Assembly (NCBI GenBank): GCA_003513895.1
Contig: DOSU01000168.1
Span: 1 to 7,613 of the forward strand
Length of the DNA: 7,613 nucleotides
Source: Rikenellaceae bacterium
Lineage (GTDB): Bacteria > Bacteroidota > Bacteroidia > Bacteroidales > UBA932
Direction: 5' to 3'
In this document: positions 5,400 through 7,613 of the stretch, piece by piece
Position numbering within the stretch: position 1 is the first letter of the stretch
Layout of the letters: every line of letters begins with the position of its first letter
The notes under the pieces: model-generated
The model's input: the letters and a program-made list of their open reading frames with translations, nothing else
The model's database searches: none
Told to the model about the DNA's origin: nothing
Translations under genes and position numbers: made by a program

Positions 5400-6617
5400 A
5401 TGAAAAATGGAGTTAAGCTTAAGTCTACTTTAACAAATATCGAATATCCTTTTAACAGGATTGAAGAGTTTGCCCATAATGGCGAGTCTCTTGAGGTACA
5501 CATCGATGGACTGGAAAGTGCAGAAATTAAACCTGGGAAAAACCTATGGGAGAGGTTTAGCGATTTTCTTCCTTTCTCGGATATTGATGAATCCATTTCT
5601 CTGGGAGAAGGAAATACTGCCCTCATAAAAGCAGATAAAAAACTTCTTGATTTTGTGGGGCTGGGCAATTTGTATATTAAAAACGAGACTCAGAATCCCA
5701 CATGGAGTTTCAAGGACAGGGGTTCATTTGCCTGTATCGCCATGGCTAAGGAGATGGGCGAAGATGTAAGCGCGACAATTTCCACAGGAAACATGGGGAG
5801 CTCAATCTCTGCCTATGGAGCAAAGGCCGGAATTAAAATAATTGTTTTTGTACCGGAATTTACGCCGAAGGAAAAAGTTATGTCAATGGGAATTCATGGG
5901 GCAACAGTGATGAAAATCATTGCTCCCGACTACTCGGAAATGAAAAAACAAATCCTGAGCCTGGCAAAACAGATAAATTTGAGAATTGTATCCGGCAACG
6001 GCCCTTTTCGCGTTGAAGGATATAAGCTCACCTCTTTTGAAATGTTTGAGCAGATGAATGGTGGCGTCCCGGATTACATAGCCATCCCTACTTCGGCATG
6101 CGGACACATAAGGGGCATCTTTAAGGGATATAAGGAGCTGTTTATTGCAGGGATTATTAATAAAATTCCAAAAATGATTATAGTTCAGGCTGCGAATAAC
6201 AGTCCAATTGTGAACGCAATAAAAGAGGGAAAGAAACATGTTGTTCCATTTTCGAATTTCCACACAGTTGCCGAAGCCATAACAACCGGAAACCCCATGG
6301 GTGGCGATGAAATCATAGACAAAGCATATAAATACGGCTGGCTGGCAGAGAGTGTTACCGAAGATGAGATAATTGAATCTCAGAAACTGCTGGCAGAGTC
6401 GGGTTATTTTGTCGAGCCGGCATCTGCAACTTCGCTTTATGCAATAAAAAAGCTGAGAGAATCGGGAAAAATAAAAAAAACAGCAACCGTTGTTACGATT
6501 CTTACCGGATCGGGATTAAAAGACATGGAAGTTTTAAATTACCATAAATTCAATGTCACACTCGTCAATCTGAATGATGTAGAAAATGCTTTGTCAAATG
6601 TGAAAGAGCATTCCTGA
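5400..6617 (+). CDS. Threonine synthase-family PLP-dependent enzyme (fold type II)
   Basis: The 405-aa cytoplasmic enzyme belongs to the tryptophan-synthase-beta superfamily, closest by eye to threonine synthase, which converts O-phosphohomoserine to threonine. Visible marks are LGEGNT at 68-73, KNETQNPT at 94-101, the PLP Schiff-base lysine K105 in SFKDRG, the STGN loop at 128-131, and TGSGLKD at 369-375 near the C-terminus, where threonine synthases have TGxGLKD. Two usual family positions differ: W102 replaces Gly in the NPTGSFKD motif, and M132-G133 replace the Thr-Ser/Ala that normally follow STGN. These may mark a paralogue with another substrate, as cysteate synthase is to threonine synthase. 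The ATG at 5400 is chosen as start. An in-frame TTG 18 bases upstream would add six unconserved residues. No hom or thrB gene is adjacent within the window. Confidence 0.85.
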   Translation: MKNGVKLKSTLTNIEYPFNRIEEFAHNGESLEVHIDGLESAEIKPGKNLWERFSDFLPFSDIDESISLGEGNTALIKADKKLLDFVGLGNLYIKNETQNPTWSFKDRGSFACIAMAKEMGEDVSATISTGNMGSSISAYGAKAGIKIIVFVPEFTPKEKVMSMGIHGATVMKIIAPDYSEMKKQILSLAKQINLRIVSGNGPFRVEGYKLTSFEMFEQMNGGVPDYIAIPTSACGHIRGIFKGYKELFIAGIINKIPKMIIVQAANNSPIVNAIKEGKKHVVPFSNFHTVAEAITTGNPMGGDEIIDKAYKYGWLAESVTEDEIIESQKLLAESGYFVEPASATSLYAIKKLRESGKIKKTATVVTILTGSGLKDMEVLNYHKFNVTLVNLNDVENALSNVKEHS

Positions 6618-6619
6618 AT

Positions 6620-6654
6620 TTTGAGTGTCCTCTCGACTTTTTTGCTTACTTTCG
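6620..6654 (+). promoter_or_regulatory. Candidate Bacteroidota promoter for the ABC-F gene
   Basis: TACTTTCG at 6647-6654 matches five of six fixed positions of the Bacteroidota -7 element TAnnTTTG, and a TTTG at 6620-6623 could be the -33 element. The spacing of 23 bases is slightly longer than usual. Transcription would start near 6660, leaving a leader of about a dozen bases before the ATG at 6673. This suggests the ABC-F gene has its own promoter rather than depending on the gene 55 bases upstream. Confidence 0.4.
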
Positions 6655-6672
6655 CGGCCTAAAATTTATTGA

Positions 6673-7613
6673 ATGGTTTCATGTGACGGATTGAGTGTTG
6701 AGTTTAGCGGAAGCGTATTGTTTGAGAACATCTCTTTTGTAATCAACGACAAAGACAGGATTGCCCTCATGGGGAAAAACGGAGCAGGCAAGTCTACTTT
6801 GCTCAAAATTCTGGCAGGGGTAAAGCAACCAACAAGAGGAGTAATATCTGCCCCAGGTGATGCCATTATTGCATATCTGCCCCAACATCTGATGACGGAA
6901 GACGGCCGTACGGTTTTTGAAGAGACTTCAATGGCATTTTCTCATTTGCACGATATAGAGGCAAGAATTGAGGAGATTAATAAACAGCTTGGGGAGAGAA
7001 CAGATTATGACTCGGATGAGTATTACAAGCTAATAGAGGAGCTGACTTCGGTAAGTGAAAAATATTATTCGATAGACATTACCAACTACGAGGAGGATGT
7101 GGAGAAGGTTCTGCTGGGGCTGGGTTTTATGAGGGAGGATTTTCAAAGGCAGACAACTGAATTCAGCGGAGGATGGAGGATGAGGATTGAACTTGCAAAG
7201 ATTCTGCTTCGCAAACCCGACTTAATTCTGCTGGACGAGCCGACCAATCACCTGGACATGGATTCAATAATGTGGCTGGAAGATTTTTTGATAAACCAGG
7301 CTAAAGCGGTTGTGCTCATTTCCCACGACAGGTCTTTCGTAGACAGAGTAACAAACAGAACCATTGAGATTACAATGGGCCGGATTTACGACTATAAGGT
7401 AAATTACTCGCACTATCTGGAACTAAGGCGGGAACGAAGGGAGCAGCAGCAACGGGCGTACGAGGAGCAGCAGAAATCTATTGCCGAAACAAGGGAGTTC
7501 ATCGAAAGATTCAAGGGCACATATTCCAAAACAAATCAGGTTCAGTCGAGGGTAAAGACTCTTGAGAAGATGGATATACTTGAGGTGGACGAAATAGATA
7601 CATCTGCACTTAA
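6673..7613 (+). CDS. ABC-F family ATPase, YheS-like (partial, C-terminus beyond window)
   Basis: The first 313 residues of an ABC-F protein are present, and the frame is open to the window edge. Full-length members have about 530-650 aa and two ATPase cassettes. They bind the ribosomal E site and act in translation or antibiotic protection rather than in transport, so no membrane segments are expected and none are seen. Cassette 1 is complete: Walker A GKNGAGKST at 34-42, signature FSGGWRMR beginning at F164, Walker B LILLDEPTNHLD with D188/E189, and switch histidine H218. The region after the cassette (about 245-313) is a charged, Gln/Arg/Glu-rich helical linker (P-site tRNA interaction motif region) with QQQ, EEQQKS and QSRVKTLEKM. 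This is close to E. coli YheS. The ATG at 6673 directly starts the cassette. No upstream Shine-Dalgarno is clear. Confidence 0.93.
   Translation, partial: MVSCDGLSVEFSGSVLFENISFVINDKDRIALMGKNGAGKSTLLKILAGVKQPTRGVISAPGDAIIAYLPQHLMTEDGRTVFEETSMAFSHLHDIEARIEEINKQLGERTDYDSDEYYKLIEELTSVSEKYYSIDITNYEEDVEKVLLGLGFMREDFQRQTTEFSGGWRMRIELAKILLRKPDLILLDEPTNHLDMDSIMWLEDFLINQAKAVVLISHDRSFVDRVTNRTIEITMGRIYDYKVNYSHYLELRRERREQQQRAYEEQQKSIAETREFIERFKGTYSKTNQVQSRVKTLEKMDILEVDEIDTSAL

Noticed and set aside
6618..6646. Intrinsic terminator after the PLP-dependent enzyme (GAG/CTC pairing followed by a T run)
   Set aside because: The possible stem is only three base pairs and is separated from the T run, so it would not form a stable terminator hairpin.

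Overview
The window looks like chromosomal DNA from a Bacteroidota bacterium. The signs are an AT-leaning composition, weak or absent Shine-Dalgarno sequences, a TAnnTTTG-like promoter element, a secreted GH20-type protein of a kind I associate with Bacteroidota, and an ABC-F gene. The lineage is inferred from these traits, not from a marker gene. There are four protein genes and no RNA genes, insertion sequences, CRISPR arrays or long repeats that I can see.

On the minus strand, reading right to left, a secreted GH20-like glycoside hydrolase (5319-4201) is followed after 47 bases by a very large gene (4153-14, 1379 aa). This second gene is the notable one. One uninterrupted frame encodes a complete Cu(I)-exporting P1B-type ATPase of the CopA class. 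It continues into one extra membrane helix, then a three-helix membrane domain that closely resembles the copper-dependent ethylene-binding domain of plant ETR1 receptors, then a coiled coil, a PAS domain and a full histidine kinase core. In plants a separate copper ATPase (RAN1) supplies the copper that ETR1 needs. Here an exporter of the same family and an ETR1-like sensor are parts of one polypeptide. The ETR1 copper ligands Cys65 and His69 are matched by C916 and H920, but the essential ETR1 Asp25 is an Asn (N876). Whether the domain senses ethylene, another small ligand or copper itself cannot be decided from sequence.

On the plus strand, diverging from the hydrolase gene across an 80-base spacer, lies a PLP-dependent fold-type II enzyme of the threonine synthase family (5400-6617). 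It has unusual residues around its PLP lysine. After 55 bases comes the first half of a YheS-like ABC-F ribosome-associated ATPase (6673 to the window edge). These two genes look like ordinary metabolic and translation genes, and nothing in the sequence links them functionally to the copper/kinase fusion.
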